Below, in pieces: positions 24,628 to 33,577 of a DNA stretch of 64,000 nucleotides. The number at the start of each line of letters is the position of its first letter. The stretch's first letter is position 1. The notes under the pieces are model-generated. The model saw only the letters and a program-made list of their open reading frames with translations. It ran no database searches and was not told the DNA's origin. The position numbers and the translations under genes were made by a program. The stretch is from Sphingobium sp. (lineage in GTDB: Bacteria; Pseudomonadota; Alphaproteobacteria; Sphingomonadales; Sphingomonadaceae): contig SPEL01000003.1 in assembly GCA_009360885.1 (NCBI GenBank), positions 62,001 to 126,000 of the forward strand. Reading direction: 5' to 3'.

Positions 24628-26457
24628 TCACTCTCCTTCGCCGCTATTTTCGCGGAACAGCAATGTCATGGCTCGTCCCGGCCTGTACATCATATCCTTT
24701 GCGGCCAGCAAATCCCCCTCCTGCACCTGAAGGGCAAAACGGGCGCGATCATTTTCGCGATATTGATGTTCAACCTCACGCACTTCCTGCTCATCCACCC
24801 CTAATAGCCGCATGGACATAAGGCCCATCGCAACAGCAGATTCAAAAACCTCGCGGATGGAACCAGCCAGATGCAGTTCGTGCAATTTCATCATTTGCTG
24901 CCGGTCAAAAGCACGGACAACAACCGATGCATTAGGAAACGCCTCCATCACGGGCTTCAGCGCCGCCGGACCAAGAGACGGGTCATCAATACAAAAAGCG
25001 ATAAGATGTGCTTCATCCGCCCCCGCACTACGCAGGAGATCAATGCGCGTACCATCCCCGTAATGAACTTTGATATCGAACCGATCACTCAATTCAATCT
25101 GGGCCGGTTTACGGTCAATCAATGTTACCGCGAAACCATGGCCCATCAGCATCTGTGCAACCGTCTGACCAAAACGCCCATAGCCAACGATAATCGCCGT
25201 GCCCGCTTGCTCTATATTGGGCGCACTATAACCTTCGCTATTGGCTGGGCGCGCAAATTCAAGCCGACGAGCGAAAAGCATCAGGAAAGGCGTCATTGCC
25301 ATAGATATAGTAATGACCGCATTGAACATACTGGCGGCCTGAGGCTCAATCAACATCGCCTGCTGCGCCTGACCAAACAGCACAAAACCAAATTCGCCGC
25401 CCTGACTAAGGAGCAGCCCAAGCCCCAGCGCGGCTTTCTTTGGCATACCGAATATCATACCAAGGCACCATATTATCAGCACCTTCACGACCACCAGCGT
25501 CACCGCCATCACCAGCACGAAAATGGGGTGTTCCATGACCGTGCGAATATCCAGCACCATCCCCACGGCAAGGAAAAACAACCCTAACAGAATAGAACGA
25601 AACGGCTCAACATCGGCTTCTATCTCATGCCGATAAGGAGAATCCGCCAGCAGCACCCCTGCAATAAACGCTCCAAGAGCGGTCGAAAGACCAAGAGCAT
25701 GCATCAGTGAAGCGCTAGCCAGCACGGTGAACAGGCCGACCACCACAAACAGTTCTCGTTCGCTAAGTGCGCCAACCAACTTCAGCACCGGGCGTAATAT
25801 GAAACGCCCTGCCAGCCCCAGACCGATAATTGCCCCCACCGTGTAGAGCGCTAATATCCATCCCGGAGGACCCGCAGCATCGTCCGGATTGCGGGAAAGC
25901 GCCGCAACGATCGTGATGAGCGGAACGATGGAAAGGTCCTGAAATAACAGGATGGAAAAAGCTTTTTCTCCAAAAGGAGAGTTGATACGACCGCTATTTT
26001 TAAGGCCGGGCAGCACCTGAGCGGTGGAAGAAAGTGCCAGCGGGAGGCCCAAAGCAAGGGCTGCGCCCCATGTGAAGGCAGTGCCATAATAGATAATGCC
26101 CGCCATCACCGCACCGGTCAGCACTACCTGCGCCAGACCAAGCGCGAAAATATCGCGCTTGAGGCGCCAGAGACGCGCCGGGTTAAGTTCCAGCCCGATA
26201 ACAAACATCAGCAGCACAATGCCGATTTCGGCGATATGCAGCTTGCTTTCCCCGCCGCCCACAAGGTTCAGCACCTGCGGGCCAACCAGCGCACCGGCGA
26301 CCAGATAGCCTAATATGGCACCCAGCCCCAATTTACGAAACAGCAGCACGAATATAACCGCTGCCCCAAGCAAAATCACGCCTTCGCTCATCAATATATC
26401 GGTCGGGCTGATAGCGAGGGATCTAGCCGTTTCAGCCACATGGGGGGCGTTGGTCAT
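24628..26457 (-). CDS. CPA2-family monovalent cation:proton antiporter with TrkA-N domain (KefB/KefC-like)
   Basis: 609 aa. About twelve membrane helices in residues 1-390, including GLELNPARLWRL, the conserved GLPLALSSTAQVLP region and ALGAFIAGVLLADSPYRHEIEAD. A C-terminal Rossmann RCK/TrkA-N domain follows (IIVGYGRFGQTVAQMLMGHG, about 420-440). Such proteins exchange K+ (or Na+) for H+; Kef types are gated by glutathione adducts. No KefF/KefG partner is seen, so Kef-type gating is not shown. The start overlaps the IscU-like stop by 4 nt. Confidence 0.92.
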   Translation of the reverse strand: MTNAPHVAETARSLAISPTDILMSEGVILLGAAVIFVLLFRKLGLGAILGYLVAGALVGPQVLNLVGGGESKLHIAEIGIVLLMFVIGLELNPARLWRLKRDIFALGLAQVVLTGAVMAGIIYYGTAFTWGAALALGLPLALSSTAQVLPGLKNSGRINSPFGEKAFSILLFQDLSIVPLITIVAALSRNPDDAAGPPGWILALYTVGAIIGLGLAGRFILRPVLKLVGALSERELFVVVGLFTVLASASLMHALGLSTALGAFIAGVLLADSPYRHEIEADVEPFRSILLGLFFLAVGMVLDIRTVMEHPIFVLVMAVTLVVVKVLIIWCLGMIFGMPKKAALGLGLLLSQGGEFGFVLFGQAQQAMLIEPQAASMFNAVITISMAMTPFLMLFARRLEFARPANSEGYSAPNIEQAGTAIIVGYGRFGQTVAQMLMGHGFAVTLIDRKPAQIELSDRFDIKVHYGDGTRIDLLRSAGADEAHLIAFCIDDPSLGPAALKPVMEAFPNASVVVRAFDRQQMMKLHELHLAGSIREVFESAVAMGLMSMRLLGVDEQEVREVEHQYRENDRARFALQVQEGDLLAAKDMMYRPGRAMTLLFRENSGEGE

Positions 26458-26942
26458 ACTATAGTCCCGCTATCATCAGTGGCTTTTCCGTCCGTTTTCC
26501 AGATTGACCGCCTATGCAACGCTTCTAGCATTGCGGCGCTCACAACTTCAAACGGCAAAAGGATCGATGGGTGCCGGGCCGGATAATCCCGCGCTGCTGC
26601 CAGCACAGATATTCCGGGCCAGAAATCCGTATCTACGGCCTGTTCCTCAGCGCTCAGTAACTGTCGTAATTTCTGGGTCGTCTGCTGCATTTCTGCCGGA
26701 GAGCGTCCTATCACATGGGCCGATAACAAAGCTGCAGAAGCCTGCCCCAAGGCACAGGCACTGACATCCAGACCAAGGCCAGCGAGTCGCTCTTCTGCAT
26801 CTAATATGACATCCGCAATCACCCTACTGCCGCATGTAAGAGAGCGGCGATCCGCCGTCGCTTCTGGATTATCCAGCCGCCCATAGTGCGTCACGGAAGC
26901 TGCTAACCGCAATATATCCCGATTATAAAGGGGTGATGCCAT
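26454..26942 (-). CDS. IscU/SufU/NifU-N-like iron-sulfur scaffold protein lacking the third cysteine
   Basis: 162 aa. The scaffold fold is seen in YNRDILRLAASVTHYGRL, LTCGSRVIADVIL (Cys37) and SACALGQASAALLS (Cys63). In canonical IscU a third cysteine follows near residue 106 in an R-x-x-C-x-L context; here the equivalent segment PARHPSILLPFE has serine (Ser126). It could bind a cluster in another way, act as a sulfur-relay relative or be a divergent paralogue. It is co-translated with the antiporter, not with suf/isc genes. Confidence 0.8.
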   Translation of the reverse strand: MASPLYNRDILRLAASVTHYGRLDNPEATADRRSLTCGSRVIADVILDAEERLAGLGLDVSACALGQASAALLSAHVIGRSPAEMQQTTQKLRQLLSAEEQAVDTDFWPGISVLAAARDYPARHPSILLPFEVVSAAMLEALHRRSIWKTDGKATDDSGTIV

Positions 26943-27029
26943 ATGGATGACCTAAAAGCATATGAAGGTCAGGGAAAGAGTGTAGTGAATAAAAAGCAGC
27001 ATGAAACCCACTTACCTTGCTTATAATGG

Positions 27030-27560
27030 CTACGCCCCTTCGCCATCTGCTCGAGAGGCTTGCTCCGTCCCCTCGCTCCGTTCCTCCATGAAACGGCTCA
27101 TCGCGTCTCCGCTCGCTTTTAGAAGAGGATAGCTGCGCGCATCTGTCATCCATTGTGGACGCGGTTCGTGGACGGTGAAAATCACATTATAAACGAGCGT
27201 GAACGTCAGGAATAGGACGGTGGCGATAATCACCCCCTTCAAAACCCCAAATCCGCCACCCAATATACGGTCAACCGGCCCCAGCGCTGATGACCGCATT
27301 CCTTTCCCCATGCGCCGCGCAATCATTTTCCCGGCAAAAAAGACAATGGCAAACAGCGCCACGAATGAAAATATCGCAGCCGCACCGCTGCCCAGCCATA
27401 TTGAGCTGAGATCAGTAACTGGTGCCAGAAACAAGCGCACAGCGATAACAGCCAGCACCCATGCCAGCATTGATAATATCTCTTCCACGAAACCGCGGAA
27501 AAAGCCCATTACAGCTATCCCCCCAGTCAGTAGCAGCATGGCCATATCAAGTGCAGTCAT
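27030..27560 (-). CDS. CvpA family membrane protein
   Basis: 176 aa, four hydrophobic helices in residues 1-130, with the CvpA motifs MGFFRGFVEEILSMLAWVLA and GPVDRILGGGFGVLKGVI. CvpA is needed for colicin V production and envelope homeostasis in E. coli. The C-terminal tail (about residues 140-176) is charged and cytoplasmic or periplasmic. Located between radA (upstream, 177 nt) and the IscU-like gene. Confidence 0.9.
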   Translation of the reverse strand: MTALDMAMLLLTGGIAVMGFFRGFVEEILSMLAWVLAVIAVRLFLAPVTDLSSIWLGSGAAAIFSFVALFAIVFFAGKMIARRMGKGMRSSALGPVDRILGGGFGVLKGVIIATVLFLTFTLVYNVIFTVHEPRPQWMTDARSYPLLKASGDAMSRFMEERSEGTEQASRADGEGA

Positions 27561-27737
27561 AGTGCCTCATCATCAGAAAATATTCAGGCCGAATGGAAAC
27601 GGAACTGCCCCTAGCTCATTTCTCTGACGAATGGGAAGTCAGAACAGATCGTAAATGATGTATAAATTCCATTATCTTCATGAGGGCAATTTGGTTCAGC
27701 AGACGCAGGCCGCATGCATGCCCACTAGCATTGGTGA

Positions 27738-29105
27738 TTACCCCCTCCCTAACGCATAATCGGCATAAGTTGCTAATGTACGATAGGTGCTAAGGCGCAT
27801 ATCTCTGGCCTCATTATGGGAGCCTGATGGAACTGTAGCAGAACTAAAGCCCAGCTTTGCGGCCTCTCGTAAACGCAATGGCATGTGGGCAACCGGGCGC
27901 ACCTCACCCGATAACGCAACCTCGCCAAAAAATATTGATCCCGATGGCACTGGACGTTCCGCAAGGGCAGAAATCAACGCTGCGGCAACAGCAACATCTG
28001 CCGCCGGGTCCGATATACGATAGCCACCGGCGACATTGAGATATACTTCACAATTTGCGAAACTGAGATTGCAGCGCGCTTCCAGCACAGCAAGGATCAT
28101 CGCAAGACGCCCGCTATCCCAGCCAACAACCGCCCGCCGCGGGGTTGCACCGCTGGCGAGACGAACAGTAAGGGCCTGTATCTCAACCAATACCGGGCGG
28201 GTTCCCTCCAATGCTGGAAAAACTGTCGCCCCGGTTATATTTTCATCCCTGTCTGTCAGGAATAACGAAGAAGGGTTGGATACCTCCTCCAGCCCCTGTT
28301 CGGCCATAGAGAAAACGCCGATTTCATCTGTTCCGCCAAAGCGGTTCTTAATCGCCCGCAAAATACGATATTGATGGCTCCGCTCCCCCTCGAAGCTCAG
28401 TACCGTATCCACCATATGTTCCAGCACGCGGGGGCCAGCAATGCTGCCATCCTTGGTTACATGCCCGACCAGCACAAGGGCCGTTCCCTGCTCCTTAGCG
28501 AAACGAATAAGCTCCTGAGAGGAAGCCCGTACCTGACTAACGGTGCCGGGCGCGCTTTCGATAAGGTCACTATGCATCGTCTGGATCGAGTCGATAATCA
28601 GAAAATCGGGCGCATCCCCCCGGCCCAAAGTCGTCAATATGTCGCGCACCGATGTTGCGCTCGCCAATTGTACCGGAGCATCGCCCAGACCCAAGCGGTG
28701 CGCCCGTAAACGCACCTGATCGGATGCCTCTTCCCCGCTGATATAAGCAACAGAGAGGCCGCGCCGCGCCATGAAGGCTGCGGCCTGCAGCAAAAGCGTC
28801 GACTTCCCAATTCCAGGATCACCGCCGATGAGGGTAGCACTCCCACTGACCAGCCCGCCCCCTAATGCCCGGTCAAATTCCGCAATACCGGTTTTCTCTC
28901 TCTCTGGCAGGGTGGTCACACTATTCAGCCCACTCAGCACCAGAGAACGCCCGCCACTTTGCAAATCATGTCGCTGAGAGAAGATTGTTTCCGGCGCTTC
29001 TTCGCTTAATGTGTTCCAACCGCCGCAATCATCGCACTGCCCTTGCCAGCGCGGGGACTCAGCACCACATTGCTGACAGACATATTTCTTTTTAACCTTG
29101 GCCAT
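27738..29105 (-). CDS. radA: DNA repair protein RadA
   Basis: 455 aa. N-terminal C4 zinc finger (Cys10, Cys13, Cys24, Cys27), RecA-like core with Walker A GGDPGIGKSTLL, Walker B DFLIIDSIQTM, the RadA-specific KNRFGG motif, and a Lon-like C-terminal domain with no catalytic dyad (NVAGGYRISDPAADVAVAAAL). A DnaB-type helicase that promotes branch migration in recombinational repair. In many bacteria radA neighbours cvpA, as here. Confidence 0.96.
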   Translation of the reverse strand: MAKVKKKYVCQQCGAESPRWQGQCDDCGGWNTLSEEAPETIFSQRHDLQSGGRSLVLSGLNSVTTLPEREKTGIAEFDRALGGGLVSGSATLIGGDPGIGKSTLLLQAAAFMARRGLSVAYISGEEASDQVRLRAHRLGLGDAPVQLASATSVRDILTTLGRGDAPDFLIIDSIQTMHSDLIESAPGTVSQVRASSQELIRFAKEQGTALVLVGHVTKDGSIAGPRVLEHMVDTVLSFEGERSHQYRILRAIKNRFGGTDEIGVFSMAEQGLEEVSNPSSLFLTDRDENITGATVFPALEGTRPVLVEIQALTVRLASGATPRRAVVGWDSGRLAMILAVLEARCNLSFANCEVYLNVAGGYRISDPAADVAVAAALISALAERPVPSGSIFFGEVALSGEVRPVAHMPLRLREAAKLGFSSATVPSGSHNEARDMRLSTYRTLATYADYALGRG

Positions 29106-29206
29106 GAGCGTTTATGTTGCAGAACATAGAGGGAACATCAAGCATTTTATCAGCAAAATATACCGATGCTCTGGTCAGTCCTGCTGCAACGCGGCATGAT
29201 GGGGAA

Positions 29207-29926
29207 ATGTCGTCATCATCTTCGCGCTCACCCTTGCGTATCGCCAGCTATAATATCCGTAAAGCGATCGGCACTGATCGCCGCCGTAACCCGGAAAGGG
29301 TGCTGGCTGTGCTGGAGGAAATCGACGCCGATATTATCGCCCTGCAAGAGGCCGACCGGCGCTTTGGCACGCGGGAAGCCGCTCTGCCGCCATTACTGAT
29401 AGAGCGGCGCAGTGATTATCAGCCCGCCCCGCTCAACCTACAGAATGACAGCATAGGCTGGCATGGTAATGCCATATTCGTGCGCAAATCCGCCACTATT
29501 ACGATGAGCGATATCATCCACCTCCCCTGTCTGGAGCCAAGAGGGGCCGTGATGGCGGAAGTGACCCTTGCGGGCGGCGCAAAACTGCGCCTGTTGGGGA
29601 TGCATCTTGACCTGTCCGGGCTGTGGCGACGCAAGCAGGCCAATGCCGTATTGCAATTGGTGAAAGATGCACCTGACATGCCCACATTATTGGCCGGAGA
29701 CCTTAACGAATGGCGGCGTGATCGGGGCTGTCTGGATGATTTCGGAAGGCATTTTGACTTTGCACCGTGCGGACGCAGCTTTCCTTCGCGCTATCCTTTG
29801 GGGCAACTCGACCAGATCATGATGGATGATCGCTTTGAACTGCTGAATTGCGGGGTGCATGATAGTCCGCTTGCTCGTCGGGCGTCTGACCATCTGCCCA
29901 TCTGGGCCGATCTGCGCCTGAAATAA
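29207..29926 (+). CDS. Endonuclease/exonuclease/phosphatase (EEP) family hydrolase
   Basis: 239 aa from the ATG at 29207; an upstream ATG at 29114 is possible. Starts LRIASYNIRKAIGTDRRRNPER, then ADIIALQEAD (metal-binding Glu), GMHLDLSG, GDLNEWRR (Asp/Asn) and SDHLPIWADL (catalytic Asp-His). The motifs fit the Mg-dependent EEP fold (DNases, sphingomyelinases, phosphatases). Substrate unknown; no secretion signal, so it is probably cytosolic. Divergent from radA. Confidence 0.85.
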   Translation: MSSSSSRSPLRIASYNIRKAIGTDRRRNPERVLAVLEEIDADIIALQEADRRFGTREAALPPLLIERRSDYQPAPLNLQNDSIGWHGNAIFVRKSATITMSDIIHLPCLEPRGAVMAEVTLAGGAKLRLLGMHLDLSGLWRRKQANAVLQLVKDAPDMPTLLAGDLNEWRRDRGCLDDFGRHFDFAPCGRSFPSRYPLGQLDQIMMDDRFELLNCGVHDSPLARRASDHLPIWADLRLK

Positions 29927-29938
29927 CCACATCAAATG

Positions 29939-29975
29939 CAAAAGGGCCGGTAAGCATGATGCCCCGGCCCCTTTT
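29939..29975. terminator. Bidirectional terminator
   Basis: Stem AAAAGGGCCGG / CCGGCCCCTTTT with one bulged base and a 12- to 13-nt loop in the gap between the convergent EEP and nitronate-monooxygenase-like genes. Confidence 0.75.
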
Positions 29976-29994
29976 ATTCTATTCTTTCGGCAGA

Positions 29995-31401
29995 TCAGTC
30001 GCCCGTCAGAATACGATCAACCAACTGCTTTACCGTGGGCACAAAGCCGTTGGAATAAAATGGGTCTTGTCCGAATTTATAAGCAGCATGTCCCGCAAAC
30101 ATCAGATTATCATCAGGGTCACCGCCATGGGCAATATCCTGAAGCGTTTTCTGAATGCAGAAGCTCCGCGGGTCCGCGAGACGCCCGGTAGAATTGGTTT
30201 CGCTATCCATCCAGCTAGAGAAAGAGCATTGCGAGAGACAGCCCATGCAATCCGTCTGATCCTTGCGGATAACGGCCTTTTCTTCCTCAGTCACGAAAAC
30301 CAGCGTATTATCAGGCGTTTTGAGCGCTGAGGTAAAACCAAGGCCATACCATTCGCGCGCGCGCATCAGGTCACCCTGTGTCACCCAGAAATTCTTGCCC
30401 TTCACCCCAACATCAAGCTGACATTGGTGATCTCCGACATGTTCCGTGCTGAAGGCGATCTGCCGCTGCGAGCGAGCTTCCAACGCATTCAAGAACGGGT
30501 TGCGGACAGCAGATGAGTAAAAGCCGGTAGGAGAGAATTGATGCAACAGCACGCCGCCCGGTTCAATCTGGGTCAGCTTATCCTTCCATTGCTGGGGAAT
30601 AGGGCTTTCCTGCGTCAGCAGCGGACGAGTGCCAAACTGAAACGCGATAGAGCCCAGTTCCGGATTGTCGATCCACTCATTCCAGTCACGCAGGAACCAA
30701 ACGCCGCCCGCCATCACAATCGGCACTTCGTCAGATATGCCGCCATCGCGCATCACATCGCGCAGGGCCTTAACGCGGGGATAGGGATCTTCCGGCTTTA
30801 GCGGGTCCTCGGCATTGGACAGGCCGTTATGCCCGCCTGCCAGCCATGGGTCTTCATACACCACAGCGCCCAGCCATTCAGGAGCCTTGGAATAAGCGCG
30901 CTTCCACAAAGCACGAAAGGCCCTGCCAGAACTGACGATAGGCAGATAATATACGCCATATTGGGCGGCAATTTCAGAGAGTTTATAGGGCATACCCGCG
31001 CCGCAGGTAACGCCCGCAACCATTCCCTTTGTGCGTTCTAATACGCCATGGAGAATCCGCTGCGCCCCCCCCATTTCCCATAAGACGTTGATATTGATGG
31101 CGCCTTTGCCGCCTGCAATATCATAAGCACGTTTCACCTGTTCCACCGCGCCTTCGATGGCATAGTCGATCAGTTCTTCGTGACGGTCGCGCCGGGTGCG
31201 GCCTGAATATGTCTGAGGAATGACATTGCCAAGGGCATCATAGCTATCAGCATTAACAGCCGAAACAGTACCAATGCCGCCAGCCGCAGCCCATGCACCA
31301 GAACTGGCGTGATTAGTGGCGGCAACCCCTTTACCTCCCTCAATCAGCGGCCATACTTCGCGGCCCCCATATAATATGGGCCTGACCCCCTTAAACGTCA
31401 T
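29995..31401 (-). CDS. Nitronate monooxygenase-like FMN protein with C-terminal cysteine cluster
   Basis: 468 aa from the ATG at 31401 (good ribosome site TTAGGAG). TIM barrel of the 2-nitropropane dioxygenase family: NHASSGAWAAAGGIGTVSA, GVTCGAGMPYKLSEIA, PIVSSGRAF, IVMAGGVWF and AFQFGTRPLLT give the FMN-binding loops. It is longer than usual (about 320-370 aa): residues 300-468 add a domain with C385-x2-C388-x3-C392 and Cys415, which could hold an iron-sulfur cluster. Substrate unknown. Close relatives are often annotated as nitronate monooxygenase or enoyl reductase; neither activity is proved here. Confidence 0.82.
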   Translation of the reverse strand: MTFKGVRPILYGGREVWPLIEGGKGVAATNHASSGAWAAAGGIGTVSAVNADSYDALGNVIPQTYSGRTRRDRHEELIDYAIEGAVEQVKRAYDIAGGKGAININVLWEMGGAQRILHGVLERTKGMVAGVTCGAGMPYKLSEIAAQYGVYYLPIVSSGRAFRALWKRAYSKAPEWLGAVVYEDPWLAGGHNGLSNAEDPLKPEDPYPRVKALRDVMRDGGISDEVPIVMAGGVWFLRDWNEWIDNPELGSIAFQFGTRPLLTQESPIPQQWKDKLTQIEPGGVLLHQFSPTGFYSSAVRNPFLNALEARSQRQIAFSTEHVGDHQCQLDVGVKGKNFWVTQGDLMRAREWYGLGFTSALKTPDNTLVFVTEEEKAVIRKDQTDCMGCLSQCSFSSWMDSETNSTGRLADPRSFCIQKTLQDIAHGGDPDDNLMFAGHAAYKFGQDPFYSNGFVPTVKQLVDRILTGD

Positions 31402-31505
31402 TGTAACTCCTAACAGTCTTAACGACCCGTACTCCAACGGACGCCTATAGCAATTTTTCCAGACAGCGCATGAAAAATGTTGAGGGATTGCCAACAAGCC
31501 CTGTT

Positions 31506-32651
31506 TTAGCCGGATAATGCGCCCGGACGGTGCATCGCACCTTCATAAAGCCGCGCATAATGATGGAGCATATCAGCTTCTTCATAATGGGCCTGCGCGC
31601 GAATCTGGTTATCTGTTCCGATATGTTTACGCAGTGCCTCATCGGCAATCAGGCTGGCAAAAGCCTCCGTCATCTGTTCGTCCTTCAGTGGAACAATATA
31701 GTCCCGATTGGCAGGCGATACCATGTCCCGCACATCCCCGACATCAGTGGAGACCACCGGCAGGCCAGCCGCCATCGCCTCTACCAGCGAAATCGGAAAC
31801 TGTTCGCTGTCGGATGACAGCGCGAATATATCAAAAAGGCCAACATAAGCGGCAGGTTCCGGTAGAAAACCGGGCAAGCAAATATCCTCCATCCCGGCGG
31901 CCTGCGCGGCGGCAAGGATTGCGGCTTTCTCCGGCCCTTCGCCCACAATCACCAATTGTAGCCGGTCCTTCAGCGGCGCTACCGCCCGCACAAGGCGCGG
32001 AAGGTTTTTAACCCCGCGCAGGCCAGCCAGCGTCCCCACAACCAGCTTGCCGGGGCTACGGATGAAACCGGGGATAGCATCTGGCCGCGGCGCAACCGCA
32101 TAGGCACCTACATCAATGCCATTGGCGATCTGGCGGATACGCTTTTCCGGCTGATGCCAGACCGACCGCGCAATATCATGCAGCCGGCGCGATGGCACCA
32201 CCAGCGCATGCGCTCGCGCCAGCGCTGCGCGCCTGAAAAGATTGCGCTTCGTCTTTAACTTCTCCGCCTCATCCTCGTTAAAACCGTCTTCATGGTGGAT
32301 GAGGGGGGGCAATTTCATAAAGGGAGAGAATATCCGGTGGGCCATCACCCCATCCATCGCCCCCCAATTATAGCTAAGGATAAGATCGAATTTCTGCATT
32401 GCCCGCGCCCAGCGCCAATACCGCATGGGTTCCGGCAGGCCATGGAGCGTCGGCAGGCTATCATGAGGGAAATCACATTCCACATTGGCGGCAATGGCCT
32501 TTGCCGCCCCCAACGCGTTCGGGTCGGCGCTGATGATGCTATGGCTCGCCCGCCCGGCCCACAGGTTCATCAGGCGTACCGCCCTCGCTTCTTTCCCGCC
32601 CAGATTAAAACCACTGTGAAGATGCAGAATCTTTGGCTTACTGTCAGCCAC
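31506..32651 (-). CDS. Glycosyltransferase family 4 protein
   Basis: 381 aa. GT-B fold. N-terminal LHLHSGFNLGGKEARAVRLM (donor/acceptor loop), then HHEDGFNEDEAE, ADGLVVPSRRLHD-like segment, ANGIDVGAYAVAPRPDA, VVGTLAGLRGVKNLPRLV, and the C-terminal E-x7-E site in ALSSDSEQFPISLVEAMAAGLPVVST. Probably transfers a sugar onto a surface polysaccharide or glycolipid; donor unknown. The start overlaps the hydrolase stop by 8 nt. Confidence 0.9.
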   Translation of the reverse strand: MADSKPKILHLHSGFNLGGKEARAVRLMNLWAGRASHSIISADPNALGAAKAIAANVECDFPHDSLPTLHGLPEPMRYWRWARAMQKFDLILSYNWGAMDGVMAHRIFSPFMKLPPLIHHEDGFNEDEAEKLKTKRNLFRRAALARAHALVVPSRRLHDIARSVWHQPEKRIRQIANGIDVGAYAVAPRPDAIPGFIRSPGKLVVGTLAGLRGVKNLPRLVRAVAPLKDRLQLVIVGEGPEKAAILAAAQAAGMEDICLPGFLPEPAAYVGLFDIFALSSDSEQFPISLVEAMAAGLPVVSTDVGDVRDMVSPANRDYIVPLKDEQMTEAFASLIADEALRKHIGTDNQIRAQAHYEEADMLHHYARLYEGAMHRPGALSG

Positions 32652-33540
32652 GCTTATCCGCCTGTTCTAATGCATTCACCCGCGCCAGAAAATCATCCAT
32701 CGCCGCGATGCTCTCCGCTTCGGCGAAAGTAGGTGTATGCCCGACATGCGGCACAATGGTCACCGTCGCATTATCGCCTATGTCACTCTGCATCCGCCGG
32801 GTGGTTGCTTCACTCAGCAAATCAGAAAGCTCCCCGCGCAATATCAAGGTCGGAATATCGCGGAAGGCGGACATAACGGGCCACATATCAACCCCAGCCT
32901 CTCCGCCCGGCATCCGCAAAGGCTCTGCGATGCGCATGTCATAATCCAGCACGACACGCCCACCGCTATTGAGGCGATAGAGCCTGCGCGCCATGCCCAG
33001 CCAATCCTCCAGATCATAATCGGGGTAAGCATCCGCCTGACTTTCCGCCAGAGCCCGCGCCGCATGAACCCATGTGGGGTGGTTGCTGGCAACGCCAACA
33101 TAGCCTCTTATGCGCTCCAGCCCCCTAGCCTCAATATCCGGGCCGATGTCATTCAGCACCGCACCGGCCAGCCGCCCCTTATGGATAGGGGCCATAATCA
33201 TCGTCATAATCCCCCCCAATGACGTGCCAACCAGAACGAAACGGCCCAGCCCCAGATCATCAAGCAACCGCTCAACATCCTGAATATAGCTGAGCGGCAC
33301 ATAGGTCATCGGATCTTTGGCATAAGCACTCTCTGCGCGCCCGCGCATTTCGGGGCAGATGAGGCGCCACTCCCCCGCATAACGCGCCGCCAGTGCCTCA
33401 AAGTCCCGCGCATTACGGGTGAGGCCAGGAAGACAGAGCAAAGGTGGCCGATCAGCATGTTCCGGGCGGGCCGGATAATCCCGATAATGCAGGCGCAAAC
33501 CGTCCTTTGACCACCAATATCCGTCTGCATAACCAGTCAT
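32644..33540 (-). CDS. Alpha/beta hydrolase
   Basis: 298 aa from the ATG at 33540, which has GAGAGG 7 nt upstream. The fold is seen in RPPLLCLPGLTRNARDFEALA (oxyanion loop), FVLVGTSLGGIMTM (nucleophile elbow G-T-S-L-G), PTLILRGELSDLLSEATTR (acid) and VPHVGHTPTFAEAESIAA (His). Probable esterase or peptidase-like hydrolase; substrate unknown. Paired with the glycosyltransferase and divergent from selO (37-nt gap). Confidence 0.88.
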   Translation of the reverse strand: MTGYADGYWWSKDGLRLHYRDYPARPEHADRPPLLCLPGLTRNARDFEALAARYAGEWRLICPEMRGRAESAYAKDPMTYVPLSYIQDVERLLDDLGLGRFVLVGTSLGGIMTMIMAPIHKGRLAGAVLNDIGPDIEARGLERIRGYVGVASNHPTWVHAARALAESQADAYPDYDLEDWLGMARRLYRLNSGGRVVLDYDMRIAEPLRMPGGEAGVDMWPVMSAFRDIPTLILRGELSDLLSEATTRRMQSDIGDNATVTIVPHVGHTPTFAEAESIAAMDDFLARVNALEQADKRG

Positions 33541-33577
33541 GCTTGAACCTCTCGTTCGTTTCGGTGCATATTGCCTT

